From contig NZ_CP015079.1 of NCBI RefSeq assembly GCF_001653335.1, positions 558,001 to 622,000 of the forward strand: a stretch of 64,000 nt of DNA, read 5' to 3'. This DNA comes from Nocardioides dokdonensis FR1436 (lineage in GTDB: Bacteria > Actinomycetota > Actinomycetes > Propionibacteriales > Nocardioidaceae). The notes beneath the pieces are model-generated. The model saw only the letters and a list, made by a program, of their open reading frames with translations, was not told the DNA's origin and did no database searches. Position numbers and translations under genes: made by a program. Below, one piece after another: positions 7,075 to 17,457 of this stretch (the stretch's first letter is position 1; every line of letters starts with the position of its first letter).

Positions 7075-9181
7075 GCAGCGCCACCAGGGCCTCGAGCTGC
7101 ACGTCGGCCGACGAGCCGACCCCTTCGTCCGAGCCGTCCAGCGCCACCGCGGCCAGCCCGGCCTTGGAGTCGATGAGCTCCGCGATCTTGGTGTCGAGGG
7201 TCTGGGCCGCGATCACCCGCCACGCGGTGACCGGCAGCTCCTGGCCGATGCGGTGGATGCGGTCGATGGCCTGGGTCTGCTCGGCGTCGGTCCACGACAG
7301 CTCGGCCAGCACCAGGTTCGAGGCGACCTGCAGGTTCAACCCGACCCCGGCTGCCGAGAGCGAGCAGACGACGACAGCGACCTCCGGGTCCTCCTGGAAG
7401 GCCTTGATCGCCGCCTCGCGCACCTTCGGCGTCTGGTCGCCGCGGATGGAGACGTAGCGCAGGTCGCGCTTGGCGAAGGTCGCCTCGGCCACGTCCATGA
7501 CGTCGATGTGCTTGGCGAAGAACACGACCTTGCCGACGCTGCGCGCCAGCTGGGCCGCGTAGTCGGCGGCCAGGCCCGCCTTGGCCTGGCCGATGCGGCG
7601 CATCATCGAGAAGACGTTCTCACCGTTCTTCGCGCTCGCGGTGTCCTCGCGCTCCCACGTCGCCACCCGACGCACCAGCTCGTGGTCGATGCCGTCGACG
7701 ACCGAGCCGGAGGTGCGGGTCTCGAGCGCGGAGTGGTAGCGGGCGACCAGGCGACGGGCCAGCTCGCGCTCGGCGTCGCGGATGGAGCGGCCCAGGGCGT
7801 CGTCCAGCTCGACCGGCAGGTCGGCGACCCGGCGCGCGGGGATGTCGGCGGCCACGTCGACCTTGCGGCGGCGCACGATGCCCATGTCGATGACCTTGGC
7901 CCGTGCGGCGCCGTAGAAGGCCGGCTCGGCCGGGGTCAGCCCGGTCTCCTCCAGGGCGTCCATCAGCCGACCCAGCGGCTTGCGGTCGTCGATCCAGCCC
8001 AGGAACTGCCAGATGGCGCGGAAGTCCTCGAGGTCGTTGATGAGCGGGGTGCCGGTCAACGCCATCAGCAGCGGGTTCGCGGTGCGCGAGCGGATCCGCT
8101 CGGAGAGCTGCAGGACGTGCTGGCTGCGCTGGGAGGACTTGTTCTTGATGAAGTGCGCCTCGTCGACGACCATGCCCTTGAAGCCGAGGTCGCCGAGCCA
8201 GCCCACGTGGCGGTCCAGCACCTCGTAGTTGACGACCACGATGTCGGCGAAGCCGTCGATGTCGCTGCCGTCGCCGTGGATGACGGTGACCGGACGGTGC
8301 GGGGTCCAGAGCCCGGCCTCCCGGGCCCAGTTGGTCTTGACCACGTTGGGCACCACGCACAGCAGCGGGTAGGCGTCGGCGGCCTGAGCGGCGAGCAGCG
8401 CCTGCGCCGTCTTGCCGAGACCGGGCTCGTCGGCGAGCAGGAAGCTGCGGTGCCCCGCCGCGACCGCGGCGACCAGCTGCGCCTGGTGGGCCATCAGGGT
8501 CATGCCCTCCGGGGCGCGCACGGCCGAGGGGTCGGGCAGCGGCATGCAGGCGGGCGCCCCGCCGCCGGCGTACTCGAAGGAGCGGAAGAGGGGGCCCAGC
8601 AGCTCCCAGCCGGCGAGCCGGCCGGTGCGCGGGCGCCGTACGTCGGCCACCTCGAAGTCGGGCACGAGGAAGGGGTTGGCCAGCTGGCGCGACACCACCG
8701 AGGGCGGCACCACCCGGCGCTCGAGGGAGACGTCGCTGGTGACGTCGCTGGTCGGGGTGGGCTCCTCGACCGTGACCTCGAAGCCGGCGGCGCGCTGCAT
8801 CTCGGCCTTGAGCTCGCGTGCGGAGTGCGAGAAGTCCGCGTCCTCGACGAGCAGCCCGAGCAGGCTGGTGTCGCGCGTCGAGGTCTTGGCCAGGATCGTC
8901 GCGACCCCGTCGAGCCGCTTGAGCTGGGCGGCCTTCTGCCCCTCCGAGGTCTCCGTGTCGGCCTTGATCCGGGCCCGCTCCTCGCGCACGAGGTGGGCCA
9001 CGACCTGGAACTTCGTGCGCACCGAGGGCCGGACGGCGCCGCGCTGGACCGCGCCCTCGACCTCGCGCACCGCCTTGGCCAGGACCGGGATCATGCCCTC
9101 GTTGTCGAGGTCACGAGCACGTCGCTGGGCGCGCGGCGCCGTACGGGTGCCGCCGGACCGACGCTGGCCTCGTTGAGCCAC
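7040..9181 (-). CDS. SNF2-family DEAD/DEAH helicase
   Basis: This 713-residue ATPase of the SNF2 remodelling/translocase family has Walker A at about residues 251-258 (DEPGLGKT), DEAH near 340, and motif III as LTGTP. The C-terminal helicase half carries QAIDRIHRIGQ near 660, the motif VI signature. The N-terminal 230 residues are charged and unassigned. Bacterial single-copy SNF2 proteins of this size act on DNA or RNA polymerase; the exact role here is unknown. The GTG start at 9179-9181 is supported by GAGGGG six bases upstream. About 290 bases of apparently non-coding DNA separate it from the next gene. Confidence 0.88.
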   Translation of the reverse strand: MAQRGQRRSGGTRTAPRAQRRARDLDNEGMIPVLAKAVREVEGAVQRGAVRPSVRTKFQVVAHLVREERARIKADTETSEGQKAAQLKRLDGVATILAKTSTRDTSLLGLLVEDADFSHSARELKAEMQRAAGFEVTVEEPTPTSDVTSDVSLERRVVPPSVVSRQLANPFLVPDFEVADVRRPRTGRLAGWELLGPLFRSFEYAGGGAPACMPLPDPSAVRAPEGMTLMAHQAQLVAAVAAGHRSFLLADEPGLGKTAQALLAAQAADAYPLLCVVPNVVKTNWAREAGLWTPHRPVTVIHGDGSDIDGFADIVVVNYEVLDRHVGWLGDLGFKGMVVDEAHFIKNKSSQRSQHVLQLSERIRSRTANPLLMALTGTPLINDLEDFRAIWQFLGWIDDRKPLGRLMDALEETGLTPAEPAFYGAARAKVIDMGIVRRRKVDVAADIPARRVADLPVELDDALGRSIRDAERELARRLVARYHSALETRTSGSVVDGIDHELVRRVATWEREDTASAKNGENVFSMMRRIGQAKAGLAADYAAQLARSVGKVVFFAKHIDVMDVAEATFAKRDLRYVSIRGDQTPKVREAAIKAFQEDPEVAVVVCSLSAAGVGLNLQVASNLVLAELSWTDAEQTQAIDRIHRIGQELPVTAWRVIAAQTLDTKIAELIDSKAGLAAVALDGSDEGVGSSADVQLEALVALLTEALEAEQDR

Positions 9182-9474
9182 AAGCTTCCCCTCTGGAGTG
9201 ACACCGATGCACTCGCGCGGCGGGGCTCCTCACCACCGTCCGCAACCCCGTGCACCCGGGCGTACGACGTGTCACGGAGCCAGCAGGCCGGTCACGACAC
9301 GACGCTCCAGCACGTCCCGGCGGCGTCGGCGAGCCAGACGACGGACCAAGGGTCCGCGGGCCCGCAGCGACGGGATCGGTACTGGTCGGACCCGAGCGCA
9401 CCCGGGTACTGCTCCAGCGTAGCGCGCGCGCCGGCTCGCCGGTGCATCGCCACGCGGCGGCCCGTCTGGGCCCG

Positions 9475-10218
9475 TCAGGCCAGCGCGCCGGCCAGCGCGG
9501 CGAGGCTCGCGACCACGAGGCCGCCGAGCACGAGCCGGCGGAACGTCGTGGGCGAGAGCTGCTCGAAGACCAGGTCGCCCAGCCACCACCCCACCAGCAC
9601 CCCGACCACGCCACCACCGGAGGCGACCAGCACCGTGGTGGTCAGCAGACCGAGCACCGCGAACGCCGCCATCGCCATCACGTCGTGCAGGCAGAAGACC
9701 GCCTGGAGGGTGGCCCGGAACGAGCGCTTCTCCAGTCCGGCCCCGTCCAGGACCAGCACCAGGGGCGGACCGTTCATGGCCGTCGAGGTCAGCAGGGCGC
9801 CGCTGACCGCGCCGGCGACCCGTTCGGCCGGACGCCCGGCGGGCAGCCGCACCCCGGAGGCCAGGGCGACCACCAGGAGCAGGACGGTGACCGCGATCAG
9901 CACCGCGAGGGCACGGGTGCTCATCAGCGTGACCGCCACCAGCCCGAGCGGCAGCCCGAGGACCGCCCACCCGGTGAGACGGCGCACCCGCGCCGGGTCC
10001 ACCTCGGAGCGGTGCTGTGCCCAGCCGCGGGCGGTGACGACGACCCCGACCACCACGGCCACGGCGACGGCCTGCTCCGGCCCGACCACCCACGTCAGCA
10101 GAGGCACCGCGGCCAGGGCCAGCCCGAACCCGGAGACGGCCTGGGCCGCCCCGGCCACGACGAAGATGCCGGCCGAGACCAGGGCCACGACCCAGACCGG
10201 GTCGTCCAGGAGGTGCAT
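9475..10218 (-). CDS. TauE/SafE-family membrane permease
   Basis: The 247-residue, highly hydrophobic protein has about seven to eight membrane segments. The N-terminal [14 protein letters not shown] region and the duplicated C-terminal half are typical of the TauE/SafE (DUF81) anion-exporter family. Members export sulfite, sulfoacetate or other anions; specificity cannot be read from sequence. The ATG at 10216-10218 begins just before the first membrane segment, though no strong ribosome site is visible. It is divergent from the acyl-CoA synthetase gene. A tie to taurine from conjugated steroids is conceivable but unsupported. Confidence 0.78.
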   Translation of the reverse strand: MHLLDDPVWVVALVSAGIFVVAGAAQAVSGFGLALAAVPLLTWVVGPEQAVAVAVVVGVVVTARGWAQHRSEVDPARVRRLTGWAVLGLPLGLVAVTLMSTRALAVLIAVTVLLLVVALASGVRLPAGRPAERVAGAVSGALLTSTAMNGPPLVLVLDGAGLEKRSFRATLQAVFCLHDVMAMAAFAVLGLLTTTVLVASGGGVVGVLVGWWLGDLVFEQLSPTTFRRLVLGGLVVASLAALAGALA

Positions 10219-10334
10219 GCGTGGAGGCTCGCGGTCACCGGCGCGCACGTCAACCCGCCGCCCTGCTCACCGGAAGTCCCGCAGGCCGGACGGTTTCCTC
10301 GCCACGCGGGCCCGGACGTGCTTGTCTCACGCGC

Positions 10335-12008
10335 ATGACGACCTCCGCGCCGGCCTCCGACGCCCCTTCGCCCCTGGACGCCCTGCTCGCCCCCGGCGGA
10401 CCCTTCGAGCTGGTGCCCGAGGAGGTGCTGGGCAGCGTCGTGCCGGTCTTCGTCCGCCGGCGGCGCGCCCTGCACGAGCTGCTGGCGGAGTCGGTCGAGC
10501 ACGGGGACCGCGTCTACCTCGCCACGGCCGAGCACCGCGTCACCTTCGCCGAGCACGCGCGACGGGTCTCGGCGCTGGCCGCCGGGCTGCAGGAGGAGCA
10601 CGGCGTCGCGCCCGGCGACCGGGTGGCGATCCACGCCGCCAACCGACCGGAGTGGATCGAGACCTTCTGGGCCGTCACCTCCCTCGGCGCCATCGCGGTC
10701 GGCTTCAACGCCTGGTGGTCCGCAGCCGAGACCACCGCCGCGGTGGAGCAGACCACGCCGGTGCTGGTCGTGGCCGACGCGAAGCGGGCCGCCCTGGTCG
10801 GCCCCGGCACCCCGGTGCTCGCCATGGAGGAGGCCCTGCCCGCACTCCTGGCCCGTCACGACGGGGCGCCGCTGCCCAGCAGCGACGTCGAGGAGGACGA
10901 CCCCGCGGTCATCCTCTTCACGTCCGGCACCTCCGGGCACCCCAAGGGCGTGGTGCACACGCACCGCAACGTGCTCGCTGTCGTGGAGTACCACCGCTTC
11001 AACGACGCCGTGGCCGCCATCTTCGGCGACCCCACCGACCCCCGCGACAAGACCTACCTGCTCACGATGCCGCTGTTCCACGTGGGCTCGCTGCACAACC
11101 TGGCGGTCCCGCGCCTGGCGACCGGGTCGAAGGTCGCGCTGCACCTCGGAGCCTTCGACGTCGACCGGGTGCTGCGCCTGGTGGAGTCCGAGCGCGTCAC
11201 CAACTGGGGTGCCGTGCCGACCATGGCGCACCGGATGCTGGAGCACCCCGACCTGTCGGCGTACGACACCTCGTCGCTGCGCGCGTTCGCGCTCGCCTCG
11301 GCCCCCTCCTCCCCCGCCTTCAAGCAGCGGCTGCGCGACGGCCTGCCGTTCGCCTCGATGCTCGTGGACTCCTACGGGCTGACGGAGACGTGCACCGCGG
11401 TCGCCGTCGCGTCGCCGATGGACCTGGCCGAGGCACCGGGCAGCCTGGGTCGACCGGTCCTCGGTGTGCAGGTGGAGATCCGCGACCCCCAGGGCCGCGC
11501 CCTCCCCGAAGGCGTCGAGGGCGAGGTGTGCGTGCGCAGCATGTTCGTGATGAAGGAGTACTGGGGCCACCCCGAGGCCACGGCCGCGGCGCTGCGCGAG
11601 GACCGCTGGCTGCACACCGGCGACATCGGCGTGATGGAGCAGGGCCGCGTGCGGCTCAGCAGCCGCCGCGCCGACCTGATCATCCGCGGCGGGGAGAACA
11701 TCAACCCCGGTGAGATCGAGGCCGTGCTCGCCGAGCACCCGGCGGTGTCCGACGTCGTGGTGCTCGGCCTCGACGACGAGGCGCTGGGCCAGGTCCCCGG
11801 CGCGGTCGTCGTGCTCGCCGAGGGCGCCCAGGTGACGACCGAGGAGCTGGCCGACCACGTCGGTGAGCAGCTGGCCTACTTCAAGGTCCCGGTGCGCTGG
11901 CGCCTCACCGACCAGCCGCTGCCGCGCAACGCCACCGGCAAGGTGGTGCGCCGCGAGGTCCCCCGGCCCGACCAGGACCGGCCCGGCCGGGCCGGCCGGG
12001 CCGACTAG
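10335..12008 (+). CDS. acyl-CoA synthetase (AMP-forming), steroid-cluster paralogue
   Basis: The 557-residue adenylate-forming enzyme joins a carboxylic acid to CoA using ATP. The P-loop-like motif [12 protein letters not shown] (~residues 195-206), the A5 motif YGLTET, the hinge region HTGDIG and the C-terminal lysine motif [10 protein letters not shown] are all present. Its N-terminal [11 protein letters not shown]...RRALHELL signature is shared with the two FadD copies at 46.0-49.3 kb, so the three are close paralogues, and steroid side-chain or ring-remnant acids are likely substrates. The ATG at 10335 gives the paralogues' N-terminus. It converges tail-to-tail with hsaF; the two TAG stops share CTAG. 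Confidence 0.82.
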   Translation: MTTSAPASDAPSPLDALLAPGGPFELVPEEVLGSVVPVFVRRRRALHELLAESVEHGDRVYLATAEHRVTFAEHARRVSALAAGLQEEHGVAPGDRVAIHAANRPEWIETFWAVTSLGAIAVGFNAWWSAAETTAAVEQTTPVLVVADAKRAALVGPGTPVLAMEEALPALLARHDGAPLPSSDVEEDDPAVILFTSGTSGHPKGVVHTHRNVLAVVEYHRFNDAVAAIFGDPTDPRDKTYLLTMPLFHVGSLHNLAVPRLATGSKVALHLGAFDVDRVLRLVESERVTNWGAVPTMAHRMLEHPDLSAYDTSSLRAFALASAPSSPAFKQRLRDGLPFASMLVDSYGLTETCTAVAVASPMDLAEAPGSLGRPVLGVQVEIRDPQGRALPEGVEGEVCVRSMFVMKEYWGHPEATAAALREDRWLHTGDIGVMEQGRVRLSSRRADLIIRGGENINPGEIEAVLAEHPAVSDVVVLGLDDEALGQVPGAVVVLAEGAQVTTEELADHVGEQLAYFKVPVRWRLTDQPLPRNATGKVVRREVPRPDQDRPGRAGRAD

Positions 12009-13072
12009 GCCCCGGCCGGCACGGTCTCGCGCTGGGCGACGAGGTTGAGCGCGATGTCGACGATCATGTCCTCCTGGCCGCCGACGAGCTGGCGGGCGCC
12101 GCACTCCATCAGGATCGAGCGCACGTCGAGGTCGTAGCGGGCGGCTGCGGCCTCGGCGTGGCGCAGGAAGCTGGAGTAGACCCCGGCGTACCCGAGGGTC
12201 AGCGTCTCGCGGTCCACCCGCACCGGGCGGTCCTGCAGCGGTCGCACGATGTCGTCGGCGGCGTCCTGCAGCGCGAACACGTCGCAGCGGTGGCCGAAGC
12301 CGTAGATGTCGGCGACCGCGACGAAGGCCTCGATCGGGCAGTTGCCGGCGCCCGCACCGTGACCGGCCAGCGAGGCGTCGACGCGGTAGACGCCGTTCTC
12401 GACGGCGACGACCGAGTTGGCCACCGAGAGCGAGAGGTTCTCGTGGGCGTGGATGCCGATCTCGGTGCCCGGGTCGAGCGCGTCACGGTAGGCCCGGACC
12501 CGGTCCTCGACACCGCGCAGCGTCAGGCGGCCCCCGGAGTCGGTGACGTAGACGCAGTGGGCGCCGTAGGACTCCATCAGCTTGGCCTGGCGCGCGAGCT
12601 CGTCGGCGGGGGCCAGGTGGCTCATCATCAGGAAGCCGGAGACGTCCATGCCGATCTCGCGGGCCTTGGCGATGTGCTGGGCGGCGACGTCGGCCTCGGT
12701 GCAGTGCGTGGCCACCCGCACCGAGCGCACGCCGAGGCTGTAGGCCAGCTCGAGCTCCTTGATGGTGCCCACGCCGGGCAGCAGCAGGGTGGTGAGCCGG
12801 GCGTTCCGGATCGACTCGGCCGCCGCCTCGATCCACTGCCAGTCGGTGTGCGAGCCGGGGCCGTAGTTGACGGTGCCGCCGGCCAGGCCGTCGCCGTGGG
12901 CCACCTCGATGGCGTCGACACCGGCGGCGTCGAGGGCGGTGACGATGCGACGTACGTCGGCGGGGTCGATGCGGTGGCGCACGGCGTGCATGCCGTCTCG
13001 CAGCGTGACGTCCTGGATGAAGATCTCGGGGCCGCCGGCGGTCTCGACCGCGGGCTGGGTGGGGGTGCTCAT
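12005..13072 (-). CDS. hsaF: 4-hydroxy-2-oxovalerate/oxohexanoate aldolase
   Basis: This DmpG/BphI-type class II aldolase cleaves a 4-hydroxy-2-oxo acid to pyruvate and an aldehyde, the penultimate step of ring-A/B fragment breakdown. The 355-residue protein matches the family length. Visible catalytic parts are TLRDGMH (Arg25, Asp26, His29), the metal pair HAH (His208, His210), and the C-terminal communication domain that channels aldehyde to HsaG. Its ATG overlaps the hsaG stop by 4 bases (ATGA), indicating coupled translation. The terminal TAG overlaps the convergent fadD stop. Confidence 0.93.
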   Translation of the reverse strand: MSTPTQPAVETAGGPEIFIQDVTLRDGMHAVRHRIDPADVRRIVTALDAAGVDAIEVAHGDGLAGGTVNYGPGSHTDWQWIEAAAESIRNARLTTLLLPGVGTIKELELAYSLGVRSVRVATHCTEADVAAQHIAKAREIGMDVSGFLMMSHLAPADELARQAKLMESYGAHCVYVTDSGGRLTLRGVEDRVRAYRDALDPGTEIGIHAHENLSLSVANSVVAVENGVYRVDASLAGHGAGAGNCPIEAFVAVADIYGFGHRCDVFALQDAADDIVRPLQDRPVRVDRETLTLGYAGVYSSFLRHAEAAAARYDLDVRSILMECGARQLVGGQEDMIVDIALNLVAQRETVPAGA

Positions 13073-14025
13073 CGGGCGTTCTCCTTGGCAGCAGCCATCC
13101 GCTCGGCGACCTGCAGGCCGGCCGAGGTCATGATGTCGAGGTTGCCGGCGTAGGCCGGGAGGTAGTGCGCGGCGCCCTCGACCTCGAGGAAGACCGAGAC
13201 CTGGTGGGTGGGCCGGGTGGTCTCGCCCTCGGCGAGCAGCGTCTCGACCGGCTGGTCGGCGGGGATCTCGGTGATCTGCACCTGCTGCTTGAGCCGGTAG
13301 CCGGGCACGTAGGCCGCGACGTCGCCGACCATCTTCTCCACCGAGGCGCGGATCTCGTCGTGCATCGAGGCGTCCGGAGCCACCACGAGGCAGTAGACGG
13401 TGTCGCGCATGATGAGCGGCGGTTCGGCCGGGTTCAGCACGATCACCGCCTTGCCGCGCTTGGCGCCGCCGACCACCTCGATCGCGTGGGACGTGGTCTC
13501 GGTGAACTCGTCGATGTTGGCGCGGGTGCCGGGGCCGGCCGACTTCGAGGCGATGGACGCGACGATCTCGGCGTACTCCACGGGCACCACGCGCGAGACC
13601 GCGGCCACGATCGGGATCGTGGCCTGTCCGCCGCAGGTCACCATGTTCACGTTGGTCTCGTCGACGTGGGCGTCGAGGTTGACCGCAGGCACGGTGAAGG
13701 GCCCGATCGCGGCCGGGGTCAGGTCGATGAGGCGCTTGCCGAGCGGGCGCAGCCGCGCGTCGTTGGCGACGTGGGCCTTGGCGGAGGTGGCGTCGAACAC
13801 GATGTCGATGTCGTCGAAGCCCTCCATGGCCACCAGGCCCTCGACGCCCTCGGCGGTGATCGGCACGCCGAAGCGCGCCGCCCGGGCCAGGCCGTCGGAG
13901 GCGGGGTCGATGCCGACCATCGCGCCCATCTCGAGGTGCTGGGAGTGCCGCATCACCTTGATCATCAGGTCGGTGCCGATGTTGCCCGACCCGATGATGG
14001 CGACCTTGGTCTTCTTCTCGGTCAT
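13069..14025 (-). CDS. hsaG: acetaldehyde/propionaldehyde dehydrogenase (acylating)
   Basis: The 318-residue enzyme is the partner of HsaF and oxidises the channelled aldehyde to acyl-CoA with NAD and CoA. It has an N-terminal Rossmann motif GSGNIGTDL (residues 12-20) and the catalytic Cys131 in [12 protein letters not shown]. The length equals that of BphJ/DmpF. It lies between hsaE and hsaF with 4-base overlaps on both sides, so E-G-F is one operon. Confidence 0.93.
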   Translation of the reverse strand: MTEKKTKVAIIGSGNIGTDLMIKVMRHSQHLEMGAMVGIDPASDGLARAARFGVPITAEGVEGLVAMEGFDDIDIVFDATSAKAHVANDARLRPLGKRLIDLTPAAIGPFTVPAVNLDAHVDETNVNMVTCGGQATIPIVAAVSRVVPVEYAEIVASIASKSAGPGTRANIDEFTETTSHAIEVVGGAKRGKAVIVLNPAEPPLIMRDTVYCLVVAPDASMHDEIRASVEKMVGDVAAYVPGYRLKQQVQITEIPADQPVETLLAEGETTRPTHQVSVFLEVEGAAHYLPAYAGNLDIMTSAGLQVAERMAAAKENAR

Positions 14026-14948
14026 GACTGGTCCTTCTGCTGCGCTTGCTGGTGGGCCTGCTGGTGGGCCTGCTGGTGGGCCTGCTGGTGGGCCTGCTGG
14101 CGGTCGGTGGTCGGGAAGTGCGCGGTCACGGAGCCGAGGCCGCTGATCTCGGCGACGACGGTGGCGCCGGGGGTCACCGCACGCATCGGGCCCAGGGCGC
14201 CGGAGAGCACGACCTGGCCGGCACGCAGCGGTTCGCCGAACGTGCGGGCCTGGTGGGCGAGCCAGGCCACGGCCTTGAGCGGGTCGCCGAGGCAGGCGGC
14301 GCCGGTGCCGGTGGAGACCTCCTCGCCGTCGATGCTCATCGACATGGTCACCTCGACCGGCTCCACCTCCGCCAGGGTGCGCTGCTGGGTGCCGAGCACG
14401 TAGAGGCCCGACGAGGCGTTGTCGGCGACGGTGTCGGCGAACGAGATGTCCCAGTCCTGGATGCGGCTGTCGACGATCTCGATCGCGGCGACCGCGTAGG
14501 CGATCGCGCCGCGCACCTGGGCCAGGTCCAGCGGGCCCTCGGCGAGGTCCTCGGACAGCACGAACGCCACCTCGGCCTCGACCTTGGGCTGCAGGAGCCG
14601 CTCGACCGGGATGTCGGCGCCGTCGGGGAAGCCCATGTCGTCGAAGAGCACGCCGAAGTCCGGCTGGTCGACCCCGAGCTGGGTCTGCACCGCCTCGGAG
14701 GTCGCGCCGATCTTGCGACCGACCACGCGCGCACCCGCGGCGGTCCGCGTGGCGTTGAGGTGCTCCTGCACCAGGTACGCCGCCGCCACGTCCGTCGACC
14801 CGATCAGGTCGCGCACCGGGGCGCAGGGCGTCACGCTCGTGAGGGCGAGGACGAGCCGCTCGCCGGCTTCGGTCACCGTCGCGGCGTCGACGTCGGAGCG
14901 GGGTCGCTGCACGTCACCGTGCGGCACGTCGTACTGGTTGGGGGTCAT
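14022..14948 (-). CDS. hsaE: 2-hydroxypenta-2,4-dienoate hydratase family
   Basis: This vinylpyruvate hydratase adds water to the 2-hydroxydienoate released by HsaD. The 308-residue protein has the family's fumarylacetoacetase-like fold, with motifs [33 protein letters not shown] and GLYVLGTQQ. The ATG at 14946-14948 starts just before the conserved region. The protein ends in a strange run of four HQQA units and a KDQS tail, encoded by perfect 12-base repeats, that the fold does not need. It is first in the hsaEGF operon; weak copies of the 15-bp palindrome lie 70-120 bases upstream. Confidence 0.88.
   Translation of the reverse strand: MTPNQYDVPHGDVQRPRSDVDAATVTEAGERLVLALTSVTPCAPVRDLIGSTDVAAAYLVQEHLNATRTAAGARVVGRKIGATSEAVQTQLGVDQPDFGVLFDDMGFPDGADIPVERLLQPKVEAEVAFVLSEDLAEGPLDLAQVRGAIAYAVAAIEIVDSRIQDWDISFADTVADNASSGLYVLGTQQRTLAEVEPVEVTMSMSIDGEEVSTGTGAACLGDPLKAVAWLAHQARTFGEPLRAGQVVLSGALGPMRAVTPGATVVAEISGLGSVTAHFPTTDRQQAHQQAHQQAHQQAHQQAQQKDQS
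14049..14096. repeat. four perfect 12-bp tandem repeats in the hsaE 3' end
   Basis: The unit CTGGTGGGCCTG (plus strand) occurs four times without change, followed by a partial fifth. The length is a multiple of three, so it extends the HsaE tail as (HQQA)n without a frameshift. It ends about 23 bases before the hsaE stop and overlaps no other gene. Confidence 0.9.
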
Positions 14949-15015
14949 CGGGGCTCCCGGACAGGGGACAGGACGCCCCCAGTGTCCGGCAAGCCCGGCG
15001 CCCGGCACGCAGGCA

Positions 15016-15068
15016 TCCCACTCAGCGACACCCCCGGGCGGGCCTCGCCGGGGTCCCGCTGAGCAGAC
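15016..15068. promoter_or_regulatory. two degenerate copies of the shared 15-bp palindrome upstream of hsaE
   Basis: TCCCACTCAGCGACA (15016-15030) and TCCCGCTGAGCAGAC (15054-15068) each keep one good half of the consensus TCCCRNTGANCGGGA. They lie between hsaE and the divergent universal stress gene. They are weak matches and may be coincidental. Confidence 0.3.
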
Positions 15069-15151
15069 CGGGGCTGCGCGGACGCCCCGAACGCGGGATC
15101 GTGGACCCGGACCGTCCGGGCCGTGCGCGCCCGGGGCCGGAGGAGAAGACA

Positions 15152-15571
15152 ATGCGAACGATCATCGTGGGCGTCGACGACAGCGAGACCGCCGGACGGG
15201 CCGCCGTGACCGCAGCCGAGCTGGCCCGCAGCACCGGCGCCCGGCTGCACGTGGTGTGCGCCTACGCCAAGGAGAGCGTCACCGAGGTCGGCGACGGCAG
15301 CGACCACTGGCACCTCACCGCCTCCGGCGTCGCTGCCGGCACCGCCGAGCGGGTCGCCGCCCAGCTCTCCTCGATCGCCTCGGACATCGTCGGCACAGCC
15401 GTGGAGGGCAAGCCGGCAGACGCGCTGGTCGAGGCCGCGACCGAGACCGGGGCGGACCTCATCGTGGTCGGGAACCGGCGAGTGCAGGGTCCCGGTCGAC
15501 TGCTGGGCAGCATCGCCACCGCCGTGGCCCACCAGGCCCCCTGCGACGTCTACATCGCCCACACCCGCTGA
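15152..15571 (+). CDS. universal stress protein (UspA family)
   Basis: The 139-residue single-domain protein begins with the standard IIVGVDDSETA strand. It ends with the ATP-binding loop VGNRRVQGPGRLLGS, followed by APCDVYI. That places it among ATP-binding Usp proteins linked to stress survival. The ATG at 15152 has a GGAGGAG site seven bases upstream. It is divergent from hsaE and is followed by a strong hairpin, so it forms its own transcription unit. Confidence 0.87.
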   Translation: MRTIIVGVDDSETAGRAAVTAAELARSTGARLHVVCAYAKESVTEVGDGSDHWHLTASGVAAGTAERVAAQLSSIASDIVGTAVEGKPADALVEAATETGADLIVVGNRRVQGPGRLLGSIATAVAHQAPCDVYIAHTR

Positions 15572-15574
15572 CTC

Positions 15575-15600
15575 GTGGCGCCGGACCAGACCGGCGCCAC
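15575..15600 (+). terminator. hairpin terminator after the universal stress gene
   Basis: GTGGCGCCGG and CCGGCGCCAC form a perfect 10-bp stem with a 6-base loop, starting 3 bases after the stop codon. There is no T-run, as is common in high-GC actinobacteria. Confidence 0.6.
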
Positions 15601-15607
15601 GGCCACC

Positions 15608-15622
15608 GCCCACTGAGTGGGA
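15608..15622. promoter_or_regulatory. shared 15-bp palindrome, site 1 (binding-protein gene)
   Basis: GCCCACTGAGTGGGA differs from TCCCRNTGANCGGGA at the first base and at the C of NCGGGA, but its core CCCACTGAGTGGG is a perfect odd-centred palindrome. It lies 110 bases upstream of the solute-binding lipoprotein gene. Confidence 0.5.
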
Positions 15623-15731
15623 GTGAGCCGGGCCACGCCGCTGCGGGCGTACCTACTGTGACGGCTCGCACAGGTTGCTCGTTCGGCCTGCAGGCACCGG
15701 CCTGTCCCGTGCACCCACTCTTGGAGGAACA

Positions 15732-17354
15732 GTGAACACACGCATCTCGATGCGGGCTCGAGTGGCAGCGGTGCTGTGCTCCAGCGCGCTCGTTGTCACC
15801 GGCTGCGCCAGCAGCGACAGCACCGACGAGGGGTCGTCCTCGACAGCAGAGTCCGCCAAGGAGATCTACGTCGACGGGCTCGTCAACGTCGAGGAGGCCG
15901 GTGACCCCGTGGAGGGCGGCACGCTGAAGGTCGTGGAGTACTCCGAGGCCGCGACCCTCAACCCGATCCAGACCTACGCCACCGGCCAGACCGGCCTGAA
16001 CGTGATGGCGTCGGTCTACGACACCCTCATGCGCTGGGACATGGAGTCGGAGACCTGGGAGCCGCAGCTGGCCGAGTCGCTCGAGACCGACGACGACGGC
16101 ACCACCTGGACCCTCACCCTGCGCGAGGGCGTGGACTTCACCGACGGCACGCCCCTCGACGCCAAGGCGGTCCTGGGCAGCCTCAACTACTACTTCGCCG
16201 GCTACGGCTTCGGCGGCAGCACCATCCAGTCGAACCTGGACTCGATGGAGGCCACCGACGAGCGCACGGTCACCTTCACCTTCACCTCTCCCTGGGCGAC
16301 GTTCCCGCAGATGCTCGCCGGCGGCCCCGGCCTGATCATGGCGCCGGCCGCGTACAAGAACCCCGAGAAGTTCCAGCCCATCGGCGCGGGCCCGTTCGTG
16401 CTCGACGACCAGGCGCCCGGCGAGAAGACCACCGTGGTCGCCAACGAGGACTACTTCGACGGTCGCCCCCCGCTGGACGCCATCGAGTTCCTGCTGATCC
16501 CGACCGACACGGCCAAGTACCAGTCGCTGGAGGCCGGCGAGGTCGACGTGGCCTACCTGCGCCAGGACGACATCGTGGTCGACGCGGTCGAGGAGGGCTG
16601 GGCCGGCGCGATGAACGCCGTCAGCGGTGCGCGCACCCTCAACCTCAACGCCCGTGAGGGCACGCCGACCAGCGACGTGCGCGTGCGCCAGGCGATCAAC
16701 CTGGCCATCGACGCCGGCACCTACCTGCAGCGGACCACCGACGCCTCCGACCTGGCCGACCGCAGCCTGATGGCTGACTTCTCCACCTGGAGCACCGACG
16801 TCGAGCCCGTCGAGGCCGACGTCGAGGCCGCCGCGGCACTGCTCGAGGAGGCCAAGGCCGACGGCTTCGACGGCAAGGTGCGCTACCTCGGCCAGTCGGA
16901 CGCCTCCGCCAAGGCCGGCGCGGTCGCGATCAAGGCGATGCTCGAGGCCGCCGGGTTCGAGGTCACCCTCGACCTCGTCAACACGGTCGCCGACCAGGTC
17001 AAGAAGATCTACGTCGACGGCGACTTCGACATCGCCCTCGGTGGCACCTCGATCTCCGACTCCGACCCGTACTCGCGCCTCTACGTGGCCCTGAACAGCA
17101 CCTCGGGCTCCAACCCGGGTCGCTACGCCAACCCCGACATGGACGCGCTGCTCGCCGAGCTGAAGACCGCGGTCGGTCCCGAGGAGGGTCTCGACACGAT
17201 GGCCGAGATCGAGGAGCTGTGGAAGGACGAGGTGCCCTACATCAACCTCTCCGGCGGCGCCTTCTTCGAGGCCTGGGGCGACAACGTCCACGGCATCCAG
17301 CCCACCTCCGAGGCCGCGGTCCTCTTCGACGAGGCCTGGATCTCGCAGGACTGA
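15732..17354 (+). CDS. ABC transporter solute-binding lipoprotein, family 5 (peptide/opine/nickel type)
   Basis: This 540-residue extracytoplasmic receptor has a lipoprotein signal with lipobox VTGC (Cys25). SBP_bac_5 landmarks follow: EAATLNP, YDTLMRWD, PQLAESLE, WTLTLREGVDFTDGTPLDA, PIGAGPFVL and VRVRQAINLAID. The GTG at 15732 follows GGAGGAAC. No permease is adjacent; the matching oppBCDF set lies 3-8 kb downstream on the other strand, and both carry the same palindromic operator. Related to the second binding protein at 44.3 kb. The ligand is unknown. Confidence 0.85.
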   Translation: MNTRISMRARVAAVLCSSALVVTGCASSDSTDEGSSSTAESAKEIYVDGLVNVEEAGDPVEGGTLKVVEYSEAATLNPIQTYATGQTGLNVMASVYDTLMRWDMESETWEPQLAESLETDDDGTTWTLTLREGVDFTDGTPLDAKAVLGSLNYYFAGYGFGGSTIQSNLDSMEATDERTVTFTFTSPWATFPQMLAGGPGLIMAPAAYKNPEKFQPIGAGPFVLDDQAPGEKTTVVANEDYFDGRPPLDAIEFLLIPTDTAKYQSLEAGEVDVAYLRQDDIVVDAVEEGWAGAMNAVSGARTLNLNAREGTPTSDVRVRQAINLAIDAGTYLQRTTDASDLADRSLMADFSTWSTDVEPVEADVEAAAALLEEAKADGFDGKVRYLGQSDASAKAGAVAIKAMLEAAGFEVTLDLVNTVADQVKKIYVDGDFDIALGGTSISDSDPYSRLYVALNSTSGSNPGRYANPDMDALLAELKTAVGPEEGLDTMAEIEELWKDEVPYINLSGGAFFEAWGDNVHGIQPTSEAAVLFDEAWISQD

Positions 17355-17380
17355 CCTGACCCGCACCTGACACACCCGTC

Positions 17381-17410
17381 GCCCCGGTCCTCCCTACGGA
17401 GGGCCGGGGC
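17381..17410 (+). terminator. strong hairpin terminator after the binding-protein gene
   Basis: A 13-bp stem (one G-T pair) with loop CTAC runs from GCCCCGG at 17381 to CCGGGGC at 17410, 26 bases after the stop codon. Confidence 0.7.
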
Positions 17411-17457
17411 TTCGGCGCTCCCGGGACCGGCACTCCCTGCCCGGCACCAGGGGCCGA

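Noticed and set aside
7253..11713. A 1486-codon open frame on the plus strand across the helicase, permease and fadD genes
   Set aside because: It is antisense to or out of frame with three well-recognised genes, and its translation is the Gly/Arg/His-rich pattern expected of high-GC shadow frames.
14049..14096. Short regular repeats as a CRISPR array
   Set aside because: The units are contiguous with no spacers and lie in phase inside a coding sequence.
15016..15068. Strong regulatory claim for hsaEGF by the shared palindrome
   Set aside because: Both copies have a damaged half; listed only as weak candidates.
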